Program-made: the position numbers and the translations under genes
Notes under the pieces: generated by a model
What the model saw: only the letters and a program-made list of their open reading frames with translations
Database searches by the model: none
Told to the model about the DNA's origin: nothing
Part shown: piece by piece, positions 10,977 through 20,487 of the stretch
How the letters are laid out: each line of letters starts with the position of its first letter
Numbering within the stretch: position 1 is the first letter of the stretch
Assembly: GCF_964020165.1 (NCBI RefSeq)
Contig: NZ_OZ026537.1
Coordinates: forward strand, 385,228 to 449,227
Length of the DNA: 64,000 nt
Direction of reading: 5' to 3'
Source: Buchnera aphidicola (Drepanosiphum platanoidis)
GTDB taxonomy: Bacteria; Pseudomonadota; Gammaproteobacteria; Enterobacterales; Enterobacteriaceae

Positions 10977-11468
10977 ATGAATTATATATTTTATTTTGCT
11001 GGTTTTTTTTCAATTTTTTTTACTATTTTAACAATTTTTCAAAAAAATTTAGTATATGCTTTATTTTATTTAATAATGTCTTTTTTTTCAGTTTCAGCTG
11101 TGTATTTTTCTTTAGGAAATGTTTTTATTGGAGTTTTAGAAGTAATAATTTATTCTGGAGCAATTATGGCTCTATTTGTTTTTGTATTAATGACTTTAAA
11201 TTTCTCTAAAAAAGATAAATTTTATAAAGAGTATTTTTTTATTGAATTTATTTTTAAAATTTTTTTAACTTTAATTTTATTTTTATTTTTAATAATAAGC
11301 ATATTTTTTTTAAATCAGACTGAAATTATTGACAAAAATGTTTTTACTATTAAACAAATTGGAATTCATTTATTTGATAAATATGCAATTTTAGTAGAAT
11401 TTGTTTCTATAATATTATTATCTTCTTTAATTATTGTATGTAATTTAGGAGTTAAAAAAAAATTTTAA
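10977..11468 (+). CDS. nuoJ: NADH-quinone oxidoreductase subunit J
   Basis: Small membrane subunit of the NDH-1 proton-pumping arm. It has 163 aa (E. coli 184), five predicted helices and a shortened C-terminus. The conserved third helix, with its EVIIYSGAIMALFVFVLM stretch (~residues 55-72), is intact; this helix carries the pi-bulge known in complex I structures. TTAGGAT precedes the ATG at good distance. The following gene, nuoK, starts 35 nt downstream. Confidence 0.94.
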   Translation: MNYIFYFAGFFSIFFTILTIFQKNLVYALFYLIMSFFSVSAVYFSLGNVFIGVLEVIIYSGAIMALFVFVLMTLNFSKKDKFYKEYFFIEFIFKIFLTLILFLFLIISIFFLNQTEIIDKNVFTIKQIGIHLFDKYAILVEFVSIILLSSLIIVCNLGVKKKF

Positions 11469-11503
11469 TTATTTTTTAATTATTTGTTTGTAAAGGAATT
11501 TTT

Positions 11504-11788
11504 ATGATTTTATTTTTTCATGGTTTAATTTTTTCGATGATATTATTTTTTTTAGGAATATCATGTTTATTATTTAATAGAAATTTTTTATTTATTTTAA
11601 TAGGTTTAGAAATAATGATAAATTCTTTAGCTATGGCTATAGTTATAATTTCAAATTATTATAAAAATATAGATGGTCAAATTATGTATATATTTTTAAT
11701 AACTATAGCTGCAGCTGAAGCAGGAATAGGATTAATATTTTTAGTTAATTTATTTAAAAAAAAAAATACTTTAAATATTGAATTTTAA
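11504..11788 (+). CDS. nuoK: NADH-quinone oxidoreductase subunit K
   Basis: Smallest antiporter-like membrane subunit of complex I, 94 aa with three helices. The two conserved membrane Glu residues are visible, one in LIGLEIMINS (~residue 33) and one in AAAEAGIGL (~residue 68), as in the E. coli protein (100 aa). A strong Shine-Dalgarno TAAAGGAA lies 5 nt before the ATG. Thirteen bases separate it from nuoL. Confidence 0.95.
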   Translation: MILFFHGLIFSMILFFLGISCLLFNRNFLFILIGLEIMINSLAMAIVIISNYYKNIDGQIMYIFLITIAAAEAGIGLIFLVNLFKKKNTLNIEF

Positions 11789-11801
11789 GTGAGATATAGA
11801 A

Positions 11802-13676
11802 ATGAATTTTATTTATTTGACTATTTTAATTCCTTTTTTAAGTTTTTTTATATTACTTTTTTTTAGTAAAAAATTTAAAAGCAATTATATATGTTTTTTT
11901 GGTGTAGTATCAATTTTTATTTCTTTTTTAATTACTTTAAAATCTCAATTTTATTTTTTAAGTCAAAAACAATTATTTTATGAGATCATTTATTTTAAAA
12001 TAATTAAAATTCAGAATATAAATATAAATCTTAGTTTTCTTATTGATCAATTATCTTTAACTATGTTAGAAATAATTAATGGAGTCGGTTTTTTAATAAG
12101 TATTTTTTCAATATGGTATTTTAAGAATGAAAAAAAATGTTATTTAAGATTTTTTATTTATGTAAATTTATTTATTTCGAGTATGTGTTTTTTAGTATTA
12201 TCAAACAATTTTTTTATGATTTATTGTGGTTGGGAATTAGTAGGTTTTTGTTCTTATTTACTTATTGGATTCTATTATTATAACAACAAAAATATAAATT
12301 CTGCCGTTAAAGCTTTTTTTATTACAAAAATAGGAGATTTTTTTTTATTATTTGGTATTTTTATAATTTATTATGTTTTTAACACATTAAATTTGAAAAA
12401 TTTAATTGAATTAGTTCAAAATAATAAAATTGTAGAAAATATTTTTTTATTTAAAGTTGCATTATATTTAATATCTATTGGGGCGTGTGCAAAATCTGCA
12501 CAATTTCCTTTTCATAACTGGTTATTATTAGCTATGGCTGGTCCTTCTCCAGTTTCTGCTTTAATACATGCAGCTACAATGATTACTGCTGGTGTTTATT
12601 TAATTACACGACTTCGAGATTTAATTTCTTTTTTTCCTGAAATATTTTATTTTTTATCTTTTATCGGTGTATTAACATTAATATTTTCTAGTTTCTTAGC
12701 AATTTTTGAAAAAAATATAAAAAAAATATTAGCATATTCTACTATTAGTCAGTTAGGGTATATGTTTTTAGCTATGGGTTTTAAACTTTGGAATATTGTA
12801 ATTTTTCATTTATCAATGCATTCTTTTTTTAAATCTTTATTATTTTTATCTAGTGGATCTTTAATAATTTTAAGCAATTATCAGAAAAATATTTTTAAAA
12901 TGCAGTTTAAAAAAATAAAAAATATTATTTTTATTTTTTTAGTATTTCTAATTGGAGGTCTTTCATTAATTTCATTTCCATTATTTAGTTCTAGTTTTTA
13001 TACAAAAGGAGCTATTTTATGGAATATTTTTTTAAATAAAGAATACTTATATTTTAGTATTAGTGTTTTAGGGTCTTTTTTTACTTCTATTTATTTTTTT
13101 AGAATGATATTTCTATTATTATTTAATAATTTAAAATATATAAAATTTATAAAAATAAAGCATTTTTACGAAATAAATGTTTTTCATAATTTTTCCTTAC
13201 TTGTATTATCTATTTTATCTACAGTTTTAGGTTTATTTTTTATTTATCCTATATTGGATTCAAAAGAATCTATTATTGAGTTTTCTAATTCAAAAAAAAA
13301 TTTTTTAGAAATTTTTTTATCTTTAATTTCTATATCTGGTATTTTTTTATCTTATTTTATATATTTCAAAAAAAATATTTTTTTAAAAAATATTTTTTAT
13401 TGTAAATATTTATATTTTAGTTATATAAAAATAAGAAAGTTATTTAAATTTATTATTAAATCTATAATTTGTTTTTTTAATTTTTCTTTAAATATTTTAA
13501 ATTTTTTAATATATTTTTTTTTAAAAAAAATATTATTTTTATTTTCTTTTATATTTAATTTTATACATAAATTTTTTTTAAAAATTGAAATAAATTTTTT
13601 AAATTGGTATATATTATTAATTTTTTCAATCTTTGTTTTCATTATATTAATAGAATTTATTTTTATAAAATTTTAA
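11802..13676 (+). CDS. nuoL: NADH-quinone oxidoreductase subunit L
   Basis: Distal proton-pumping subunit (Mrp antiporter-like) with the long lateral helix. At 624 aa it is close to E. coli (613). The antiporter core is well preserved: WELVGFCSYLLIGFYY with the key membrane Glu (~residue 145), the AKSAQFPFHNWLLLAMAGP helix with its Lys, and PVSALIHAATMITAGVYL. The C-terminal ~170 residues have drifted to Phe/Ile/Lys-rich sequence with only the hydrophobic pattern kept, although this part should hold the lateral helix and anchor. Confidence 0.96.
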   Translation: MNFIYLTILIPFLSFFILLFFSKKFKSNYICFFGVVSIFISFLITLKSQFYFLSQKQLFYEIIYFKIIKIQNININLSFLIDQLSLTMLEIINGVGFLISIFSIWYFKNEKKCYLRFFIYVNLFISSMCFLVLSNNFFMIYCGWELVGFCSYLLIGFYYYNNKNINSAVKAFFITKIGDFFLLFGIFIIYYVFNTLNLKNLIELVQNNKIVENIFLFKVALYLISIGACAKSAQFPFHNWLLLAMAGPSPVSALIHAATMITAGVYLITRLRDLISFFPEIFYFLSFIGVLTLIFSSFLAIFEKNIKKILAYSTISQLGYMFLAMGFKLWNIVIFHLSMHSFFKSLLFLSSGSLIILSNYQKNIFKMQFKKIKNIIFIFLVFLIGGLSLISFPLFSSSFYTKGAILWNIFLNKEYLYFSISVLGSFFTSIYFFRMIFLLLFNNLKYIKFIKIKHFYEINVFHNFSLLVLSILSTVLGLFFIYPILDSKESIIEFSNSKKNFLEIFLSLISISGIFLSYFIYFKKNIFLKNIFYCKYLYFSYIKIRKLFKFIIKSIICFFNFSLNILNFLIYFFLKKILFLFSFIFNFIHKFFLKIEINFLNWYILLIFSIFVFIILIEFIFIKF

Positions 13677-13767
13677 ATTTTTTAATTTATTTTAAATAAA
13701 TATTAAAATATATTTTTCATAATTTTTTAAAATATTTTTTTAAAAAATAAAATAGGATTTTTATAAT

Positions 13768-15252
13768 ATGTTGCTTTATTTTTTTTTAATAATACCATTT
13801 TTAGGTTCGTTTTTATCTTTTTTTTCTCAAAAATTTGGATATAATAAACCTCGTCTATGTGCTATTTTGACATTATTTGTAAATTTTTTAACATTATTAT
13901 TTATATATTATAAATATTTTTTTAGTATCAATTTATTGATTTTTCCAAAAATTTACTGGAATTTAGAATATTTTACTCCATGGATTCAAAGTTTAGGAAT
14001 AAGTTTTCATTTAGCTTTAGATAATTTTTCATTTTTAATGATTTTTTTTACTTTAATATTAGGTTTATGTTCTGTTTTATTAACATGGAATAATTTAGAA
14101 AAAAATATAGGAATATTTTATTGCGGATTAATGAGTCTAATTGGATCATTAATTGGTGTTTTTTTATCTGTAGATTTATTTTTATTTTTTTTATTTTGGG
14201 AATTAACAATTTTTTTAACATATTTTTTATTAATTTTTTATGGAAATAATAAGTATTCTAAGAAAAATAGAATATTTTATGCAAACAAATTTTTAATATA
14301 TTCTCAAATTTCTGGATTTTTTTTATTAATTTCTATTCTTGGTTTATCTATTAATTATTTTATTTATAAACATTTATGGACATTTGATTATAATGTTTTA
14401 AAGAATTTTAATTATAATAATTTTAATAATTTTAATTTTTATTTTTTAATGTTTGGATTTATTTTTTCATTTTTAATTAAAATTCCGATAGTACCATTTC
14501 ATTCTTGGTTAATAGATTTTTATAAAATTTCTCCTGTTTCAGGATCTTTAGACATTTTAGGAACTTTAATTAAAACTTCATTTTATGGAATTTTTAGATT
14601 TAATATAGTATTTTTTCCAGAATTATTGCAAAAATTTTCTATTATTTTTATTATTATAAGTATTTTTAGTATGTTTTATAGTTCTTTTTTAGCTATGAAA
14701 TCAAATAATGCAAAAAAAATATTAGCATATGGATCAATTTCTCATATGAGTTTAATGTTTTTATCACTTTATATTGGAAATTTTTTATCTTATCAAGGAG
14801 TATTATTACAAATTTTTGCTTCTAGTATTACTTTTTCTGCTTTGTTTATAATATTAGGAAAAATTTTTAATAAATTTAAAAAATTTAATTTTTTAAATAT
14901 TAGTGGTTTATGGAAAAAAATAAAGTATCTTCCAGAATTTTTTATTTTTTTTACTATATCTAACGTTGGTTTACCAAGTACAGGTAATTTTTTAGGAGAA
15001 TTTTTAATTTTATTAGGAATTTATAATAATTCTTGGAAAATATTAATTCTAGTATTATGCAATTTACTGTTTTCTTTTTTTTATTATTTAAGAGTTTTTC
15101 ATAATATATGTTACGGAAAAAAAAATATATTTTTTAAAAAAATTAATATTTATAAAAAAGATTTTTTTATGCTTTTATTTTTTTCTATATTACTAATAAT
15201 TTTAGGATTATTTCCAAAAATTTTTTTATTTAATATTTTTAATATAATATAA
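13768..15252 (+). CDS. nuoM: NADH-quinone oxidoreductase subunit M
   Basis: Second antiporter-like proton-pumping subunit, 494 aa (E. coli 509), about 14 helices. Conserved elements include the membrane Glu in LFWELTIFLTYFLL (~residue 145), KIPIVPFHSWLIDFY with its Lys (~residue 235), and KKILAYGSISHMSLM. In the channel loop the usual APTSGS-type motif reads SPVSGSLDILGTLIK. ATAGGATTTT precedes the ATG. It is followed closely by nuoN. Confidence 0.96.
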   Translation: MLLYFFLIIPFLGSFLSFFSQKFGYNKPRLCAILTLFVNFLTLLFIYYKYFFSINLLIFPKIYWNLEYFTPWIQSLGISFHLALDNFSFLMIFFTLILGLCSVLLTWNNLEKNIGIFYCGLMSLIGSLIGVFLSVDLFLFFLFWELTIFLTYFLLIFYGNNKYSKKNRIFYANKFLIYSQISGFFLLISILGLSINYFIYKHLWTFDYNVLKNFNYNNFNNFNFYFLMFGFIFSFLIKIPIVPFHSWLIDFYKISPVSGSLDILGTLIKTSFYGIFRFNIVFFPELLQKFSIIFIIISIFSMFYSSFLAMKSNNAKKILAYGSISHMSLMFLSLYIGNFLSYQGVLLQIFASSITFSALFIILGKIFNKFKKFNFLNISGLWKKIKYLPEFFIFFTISNVGLPSTGNFLGEFLILLGIYNNSWKILILVLCNLLFSFFYYLRVFHNICYGKKNIFFKKINIYKKDFFMLLFFSILLIILGLFPKIFLFNIFNII

Positions 15253-15284
15253 ATTTTAAAGATTTTTATTTTATAAGGTATTTT

Positions 15285-16730
15285 ATGATAATTTTTTTGC
15301 AAAATTTAATTTTTTTTTCTCCTATAATAAACTTAATTTTTTTAATATTATTTAATTTTTTGTTTATTTTTGATAAACGAAATATTTTTAAGTCTTTTAT
15401 AGTAAATTGTTTAGGTATATTTTTTTCAATGATATTTTTTAATTTATTAAAATATACTCATTTAAAATTTATTAATTTATTAAGTTTGAGAAATTGTAAT
15501 TTTTTTTTAATTAATTTATTTTTTTTAAGTGCATTTTTTACTATTTTAATTTCATATTTTTGGAATAAAAAAAAATTTATTTGTAAAGAAGAATTTTATC
15601 TATTAGTAATTTTTTCTATTATTGGTGGTTATATTTCTGTTATTTCTAATAATTTTATATCTATGTTTATAGGAATAGAATTATTTTCAATATCTTTTTT
15701 AGGGTTAATTAGTTTTTTTTCTAGAACAAATACAGATATTTTAAAATTTTCTTTAAAATATTTTATAATATCTAGTCTTTCTGCTATTTTTTTATTATTA
15801 GGGATTTGTATTTTTTACTTTTGTTTTGGAACATTAACGTTTAATTTTGAAACTTTTTTATGTAGTTTGAAAAATTCATATTTTTTTATAAAATTTTTAG
15901 GAATAATATCAATTATTTTTGCATTATTTTTAAAAATTTCTATTTTTCCATTTCATTTTTGGCTATTAGAATTGTATAAAAAAAGTTCTTTTAATTTGTT
16001 AATATATTATAATAATGCTGTTAAAATAGTATATTTTTTAATTTTATTAAAGTTATTATCTTTTATTGTAAAGAAAGATGCTTTTTTAATACAGAATATT
16101 TTAGAATTTTTATCTATTTTTTCTATTATTTATGGAAGTTATTTAGCTATTTTTCAAAATAATATAAAAAAATTATTAGCTTATTTATCTATTTCTAGTT
16201 TAGGTTATTTAAGTACGGTATTAATTTTATTTTCTCCGACTGATAGTATATCTACTATTGCTATTAAACTTTATTTTCTTGAGTCTTTTGTAAGTAGTAT
16301 TATTTTATTTTCATCTTTTTCAATATTAGAATATATATATTCTTCTAGAAATAATGTTTTATCAAATAAAATTTTGTTTTATAAAGGTTTATTTTGGAAA
16401 CAACCAATTTTATCTACATCTATAATTATTGCTTTTTTATCAAATTCTGGTATTCCTTTTACTCTTGGTTTTATTAGTAAATTTTATTTTTTTTTAATTA
16501 GTATAAAAAAACAATTTTTTACAGTAAGTTTATGCATGTGTATAAGTAGTATTATTAATATTTATATTTATTTAAATTTAATATTAACAATTTTTAAAAA
16601 TAATTTTTTTGAGTCTAAAGAAAAATTTTTATTTAATATAAATAAAAAATTATTTTTTTTTAAATTTTTTGTTTTAATATTTTCAATATTTCTTATATTT
16701 TTAGGTATTTTTCCTCAATATTTAATTTAA
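15285..16730 (+). CDS. nuoN: NADH-quinone oxidoreductase subunit N
   Basis: Third antiporter-like subunit and last gene of the complex I operon, 481 aa (E. coli 485). Landmarks are FIGIELFSISFLGLISFF with the membrane Glu, KISIFPFHFWLLELYK (central Lys and half-channel), and KKLLAYLSISSLGYL. The helix after FHFWLLELYK, usually close to APxPVT, reads SSFNLLIYYNNAVKIVYF, so this loop has diverged strongly. Length and helix pattern are normal. SD TAAGGT is 6 nt before the ATG. No hairpin terminator is evident after it. Confidence 0.94.
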   Translation: MIIFLQNLIFFSPIINLIFLILFNFLFIFDKRNIFKSFIVNCLGIFFSMIFFNLLKYTHLKFINLLSLRNCNFFLINLFFLSAFFTILISYFWNKKKFICKEEFYLLVIFSIIGGYISVISNNFISMFIGIELFSISFLGLISFFSRTNTDILKFSLKYFIISSLSAIFLLLGICIFYFCFGTLTFNFETFLCSLKNSYFFIKFLGIISIIFALFLKISIFPFHFWLLELYKKSSFNLLIYYNNAVKIVYFLILLKLLSFIVKKDAFLIQNILEFLSIFSIIYGSYLAIFQNNIKKLLAYLSISSLGYLSTVLILFSPTDSISTIAIKLYFLESFVSSIILFSSFSILEYIYSSRNNVLSNKILFYKGLFWKQPILSTSIIIAFLSNSGIPFTLGFISKFYFFLISIKKQFFTVSLCMCISSIINIYIYLNLILTIFKNNFFESKEKFLFNINKKLFFFKFFVLIFSIFLIFLGIFPQYLI

Positions 16731-16878
16731 TTTTTTTTAGTTTTAAAAATCAATATTTTTAAAAATTTTTTTTTATTAATATTATGTAATATTTTTGTGT
16801 TTTTTAAAATTTTTATTTTGATGATAAATATTTTTTAAAATTAAATTTTAATAAATATTTTATATTTTGGAATTTCTG

Positions 16879-17349
16879 ATGTATAACTCTGCAATAGATT
16901 GTAATTTTTTAGTAATAATTTTTTTATGTGGTGTATTTAGTGCTCGTAGAAAATTTATAAAAGAAGTTGTTCTTTTATTATCTTTTTTTTTAAGTCTTTT
17001 TTTATGTATGCATTTTAATTTATATATTAAAGAGAATATTTTTTATTTTCTTAACGATCATGTAAAAAATGTAGCAATTGCTTTTTTAATTATATATTTA
17101 TCTATTTTTGCTGAATTTTTTGTAAAAATTTTTTTATATTTTTTTGATGTTGGTTTAAAAATTCCTAAAATTATTGATATAATTTTAAGTTTTGGTATAG
17201 GTTGTTTTAGAGGTTTATTGTTTGTTTCTTTTATTGTTCATTTTTTTAATTATTATATTGATGCATGGTTATTTTTAAAAAATTATGAAATTTTATATAA
17301 AAGTTATTACATTCAATTGATTGATTTTTTATTAAATGTTATGTCGTAA
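16879..17349 (+). CDS. cvpA: CvpA family inner-membrane protein
   Basis: Colicin V production protein family: a small inner-membrane protein with about four helices, found next to purF in E. coli. The exact role is unsettled; cvpA affects colicin V secretion and envelope properties in enterics. Evidence here is weak sequence similarity (Asp in helix 1, RRKFIKEVVLLLSFF after helix 1, the FGIGCFRGLLFV segment near residue 115), size (156 aa against 162) and position after the nuo operon, as I recall it in Buchnera. An in-frame TTG at 16867 exists, but TTGGAA sits at a suitable distance before the ATG at 16879. Confidence 0.75.
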   Translation: MYNSAIDCNFLVIIFLCGVFSARRKFIKEVVLLLSFFLSLFLCMHFNLYIKENIFYFLNDHVKNVAIAFLIIYLSIFAEFFVKIFLYFFDVGLKIPKIIDIILSFGIGCFRGLLFVSFIVHFFNYYIDAWLFLKNYEILYKSYYIQLIDFLLNVMS

Positions 17350-17470
17350 ATTTTAAACTATTAAATATTAATTTCTAAAAATTTATTGTTATTTTTTAAA
17401 ATTAACATAAATATTTCAATATATGTAAAAAATAAAATTTAAAAGATTTTTAATTACATAAAGGTTGAAA

Positions 17471-17965
17471 GTGGATAAAATTATTTATGCATCTAGATGG
17501 TTAATGTTGCCAGTATATTTTGGTTTGTCATTTGGGTTTATGTTATTAACAATAAAATTTTTTCAACAAACTATTCTTATAATTCCAGAAATATTTTATA
17601 TTTCAGAATCTGATTTGGTTCTTATAGTTTTGTCATGGATAGATATTGCTTTAGTTGGAGGATTATTAGTTATGGTAATGTTTTCAGGATATGAAAATTT
17701 TATTTCTACTATGACGTCTAAAAATAATAAAGATAGTTTGAGTTGGATGGGAACTATGGGTATAAATTCTATGAAAAACAAAGTATCTTCATCTATAGTA
17801 TCTATTTCCTCTGTTCATCTTTTAAGATTATTTATGGAATCTGATAAAATTTTAAATGATAAAATTATGTGGTCTATAATTATGCATATTACTTTTGTTT
17901 TTTCAGCAGTCGGAATGTTTTATCTGGATGGTATAAATAAAAATAATGTAAAATTAAAAAAATAA
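17471..17965 (+). CDS. yqhA: UPF0114 family membrane protein (YqhA-like)
   Basis: Inner-membrane protein of unknown function, family UPF0114. It is highly similar to E. coli YqhA across its length: [52 protein letters not shown]. Three to four helices. Two starts are possible: TTG at 17465, which abuts the AAAGG ribosome-binding site, and GTG at 17471, which lies 6 nt after it. I chose the GTG because of this spacing and because it yields 164 aa, the E. coli length. Strong conservation in such a reduced genome suggests a real, unexplained role. Confidence 0.9.
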   Translation: MDKIIYASRWLMLPVYFGLSFGFMLLTIKFFQQTILIIPEIFYISESDLVLIVLSWIDIALVGGLLVMVMFSGYENFISTMTSKNNKDSLSWMGTMGINSMKNKVSSSIVSISSVHLLRLFMESDKILNDKIMWSIIMHITFVFSAVGMFYLDGINKNNVKLKK

Positions 17966-18037
17966 TTTTTTATATTTTGTCTTTTTATTTTTATTTTTTT
18001 AATATAATTTTTAAAAATTTTAAATTTTAATTTAAAT

Positions 18038-18080
18038 TATAAATAAATATTTATAAATTTTTTATAAATATTTATTTATA
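18038..18080. terminator. 20-bp perfect inverted repeat between convergent yqhA and prs
   Basis: The left arm 18038-18057 (TATAAATAAATATTTATAAA) and right arm 18061-18080 are exact reverse complements with a 3-nt TTT loop. It lies between the 3' ends of two convergent genes, so it may serve as a bidirectional terminator. The arms contain only A and T, which weakens the argument, but 20 uninterrupted pairs is long even for this composition. Confidence 0.55.
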
Positions 18081-18136
18081 TTAAAATAAATATCAATAAA
18101 TGAAAATTTATTTATAATGATGACGATTCATAATAA

Positions 18137-19084
18137 TCAATTTTTAAACATTTCTGATATAGATTTTTCATTTCCTAAGCGTCTAATAATTTCAGAAAGC
18201 ATTTTAGCGATACTTAAGACCTTAACTTGAGGTAATAATTTCATATTTTTTGATAATGGAATGGTATCACAAACTATTACTTTATTTAAACAAGATTTTG
18301 CTATGTTTATAAATGCATTACCTGAAAAAACTGGATGTGTTGCGTATGCATAAATTTTTTTTGAACCCATTTTTTTTAATGCTTTAGCTGCATTACATAT
18401 AGTTCCTCCAGTATCAATCATATCATCAATTAAAATACAATTTCTTTTATTAACATTACCAATAACGTTCATTACCTTTGAGATGTTATATGAAGGTCTT
18501 CTTTTATCAATAATTGCTATTTCTGAATCATTTAACAATTTTGCTATTGCTCTAGCGCGTATAACACCTCCAATATCTGGAGACACAATAATTGGATTTT
18601 TAATTTTTTTTTTTAAAATATTTTCTAATAATACTAAACTTCCAAAAATATTATCTACGGGGATATCAAAAAATCCTTGTATTTGTTCAGAATGTAAATC
18701 TATTGTCAATACTCTATCTACTCCTGTATTTGAAAGAAAATCTGCTATTATTTTTGCTGTAATTGGAATTCTAGCTGATCGTACTCTTTTATCTTGTCTT
18801 GCATAGCCAAAATATGGAATTATTGCTGTAATTCTTCCAGCAGAAGCTCTCCTTAATGCATCAATCATTACTATTAATTCCATTAAATGATCGTTACATG
18901 GAAAACAAATTGATTGAATTATAAATATGTCTCCACCTCTTACATTTTCTTTGATTTGAATGTTGATTTCTCCATCACTAAACTTATTAATTTTAGCTAA
19001 TCCTAGTTTACATTTTAATATTTTAGTAATTTTTTTAGATAATTTTTTTACAGAATTTCCAGAAAATATTTTCATAATAGACAT
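18137..19084 (-). CDS. prs: Ribose-phosphate pyrophosphokinase
   Basis: Makes PRPP from ribose 5-phosphate and ATP, feeding purine, pyrimidine, histidine and NAD synthesis. It has 315 aa, the same as E. coli. Conserved features are [33 protein letters not shown] (ATP/flexible region), [33 protein letters not shown], and the PRPP-binding loop [12 protein letters not shown] near residue 220. Strand is opposite to its neighbours. In E. coli, ispE (ychB) precedes prs; I see no ispE here. Confidence 0.98.
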   Translation of the reverse strand: MSIMKIFSGNSVKKLSKKITKILKCKLGLAKINKFSDGEINIQIKENVRGGDIFIIQSICFPCNDHLMELIVMIDALRRASAGRITAIIPYFGYARQDKRVRSARIPITAKIIADFLSNTGVDRVLTIDLHSEQIQGFFDIPVDNIFGSLVLLENILKKKIKNPIIVSPDIGGVIRARAIAKLLNDSEIAIIDKRRPSYNISKVMNVIGNVNKRNCILIDDMIDTGGTICNAAKALKKMGSKKIYAYATHPVFSGNAFINIAKSCLNKVIVCDTIPLSKNMKLLPQVKVLSIAKMLSEIIRRLGNEKSISEMFKN

Positions 19085-19395
19085 TATTTATTACCTTTTT
19101 TATTATAAAACTATTTTTTGTTAGAATTTTTATTATTTTTAATTTAAAATAATTTTTTATATTAAATTTTTTTAATTATAAAATAATATTTTTATATTAG
19201 ATAGATTAGATAAATATTTTTTTAGTAAATTAATTAATTTTATTTCAATATTTTTATTTTTTATATAATTTATTTTCTATATTTAAAAAATTTTTTAATT
19301 TTATTATAATTTATTTAATAAAAATATTTTTATATCAATTACAATATTATATTATTGTTTTTTTAAATTAATTTTTTGGAGAGATTTAAATTTTA
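19085..19395. other. Divergent intergenic region prs / prfA
   Basis: 311 bp of A/T-dominated sequence between two divergent genes. Buchnera of the pea aphid carries ispE (ychB) here, from memory, but I see no similarity to it. A GGAGAG at 19379-19384 is probably the prfA ribosome-binding site, unusually far (about 11 nt) from the ATG. I see no hairpin or convincing promoter. Confidence 0.5.
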
Positions 19396-20460
19396 ATGAA
19401 TAAATTTATTATTAATAAATTAGATATTTTAGAGAATAGATATAAAGAATTAGAGAATTTATTATCCCAAAGAAAAATTATAAAAAATAAAAAAAAATTT
19501 ATAAATTTTTCTAAAGAATATTTAAAAATTTCAGAAATAGTAAATTTTTTTGTTTTATGGAAAAAGAATGAACAAGACATATTAGATGTTAAAGATCTTG
19601 AAAAAGATGAAGAAATGAAAGAATTTTTGAAGCAAGAATTAGGTTTATATAAAGAAAAAAAAAATAAATTAGAATTAAATATTAAAAATTTGCTTATTCC
19701 AAAAGATGATCAGGATATTTTAAATTGTTTTGTTGAAATTAAATCTGCTAGTGGAGGTAATGAAGCTGCTATTTTTGCTGGAGATTTATATAAAATGTAC
19801 GTTCGATATTCTGAAATAAATTTATGGAAAACAAAAATAGTTATGTCTCAATCTAGTGAATATGGAGGATTTAAAGAAATATTATTAAAAATAATAGGAA
19901 AAGGTTCTTTTGGAAAATTAAAATTTGAGTCTGGTTGTCATAGAGTTCAAAGAGTTCCTAAAACAGAATCTCAAGGAAGAATACATACATCTACGTGCAT
20001 AATAGCTGTAATACCAAGTTTACCTTCAGATAAAAAATTAGAAGTGAATGTAAAAGATTTAAAAATTGATACTTTTAGATCTTCAGGAGCTGGAGGTCAA
20101 CATGTAAATACTACTGATTCTGCAATTAGAATTACGCATATTCCAACAGGAATTGTAGTAGAATGCCAAGATGAAAGATCTCAGCATAAAAATAAAGCAA
20201 AAGCATTATCAGTTCTATCTATGAGAATTAATCAAGAAATAAAAAAAAAAAAAGAAAAAGAATCTTCTAAATTAAAAAAAGATTTGTTAGGGAGTGGTAA
20301 TCGTTCTGATAAAAATCGAACTTATAATTTTCCTCAAAATAGAGTAACAGATCATAGAATTCACTTAACTATTAGGAGATTAAATGAAATTTTAAATGGA
20401 CGATTAGATTTATTAATTGAGCCAGCATTATTAAAATATCAATCTAAAATTTTTAAATAA
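19396..20460 (+). CDS. prfA: Peptide chain release factor 1
   Basis: Recognises UAA and UAG in the ribosomal A site and triggers peptide release. It has 354 aa (E. coli 360). The catalytic loop SSGAGGQHVNTTDSA (GGQ near residue 232) and the stop-codon selectivity tripeptide, a PxT written PKT in RVPKTESQGRIHTS, are both present. The C-terminus loses a few residues. The next gene, prmC, encodes the methylase for the GGQ glutamine, and the pair is only 27 nt apart, as in enterics. Confidence 0.98.
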   Translation: MNKFIINKLDILENRYKELENLLSQRKIIKNKKKFINFSKEYLKISEIVNFFVLWKKNEQDILDVKDLEKDEEMKEFLKQELGLYKEKKNKLELNIKNLLIPKDDQDILNCFVEIKSASGGNEAAIFAGDLYKMYVRYSEINLWKTKIVMSQSSEYGGFKEILLKIIGKGSFGKLKFESGCHRVQRVPKTESQGRIHTSTCIIAVIPSLPSDKKLEVNVKDLKIDTFRSSGAGGQHVNTTDSAIRITHIPTGIVVECQDERSQHKNKAKALSVLSMRINQEIKKKKEKESSKLKKDLLGSGNRSDKNRTYNFPQNRVTDHRIHLTIRRLNEILNGRLDLLIEPALLKYQSKIFK

Positions 20461-20487
20461 TTTTTATTTACAAATAGTGATTTTATT

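Noticed and set aside
18483-18806. Plus-strand ORF of 107 codons inside prs
   Set aside because: It is antisense to a fully conserved prs, with no start signal.
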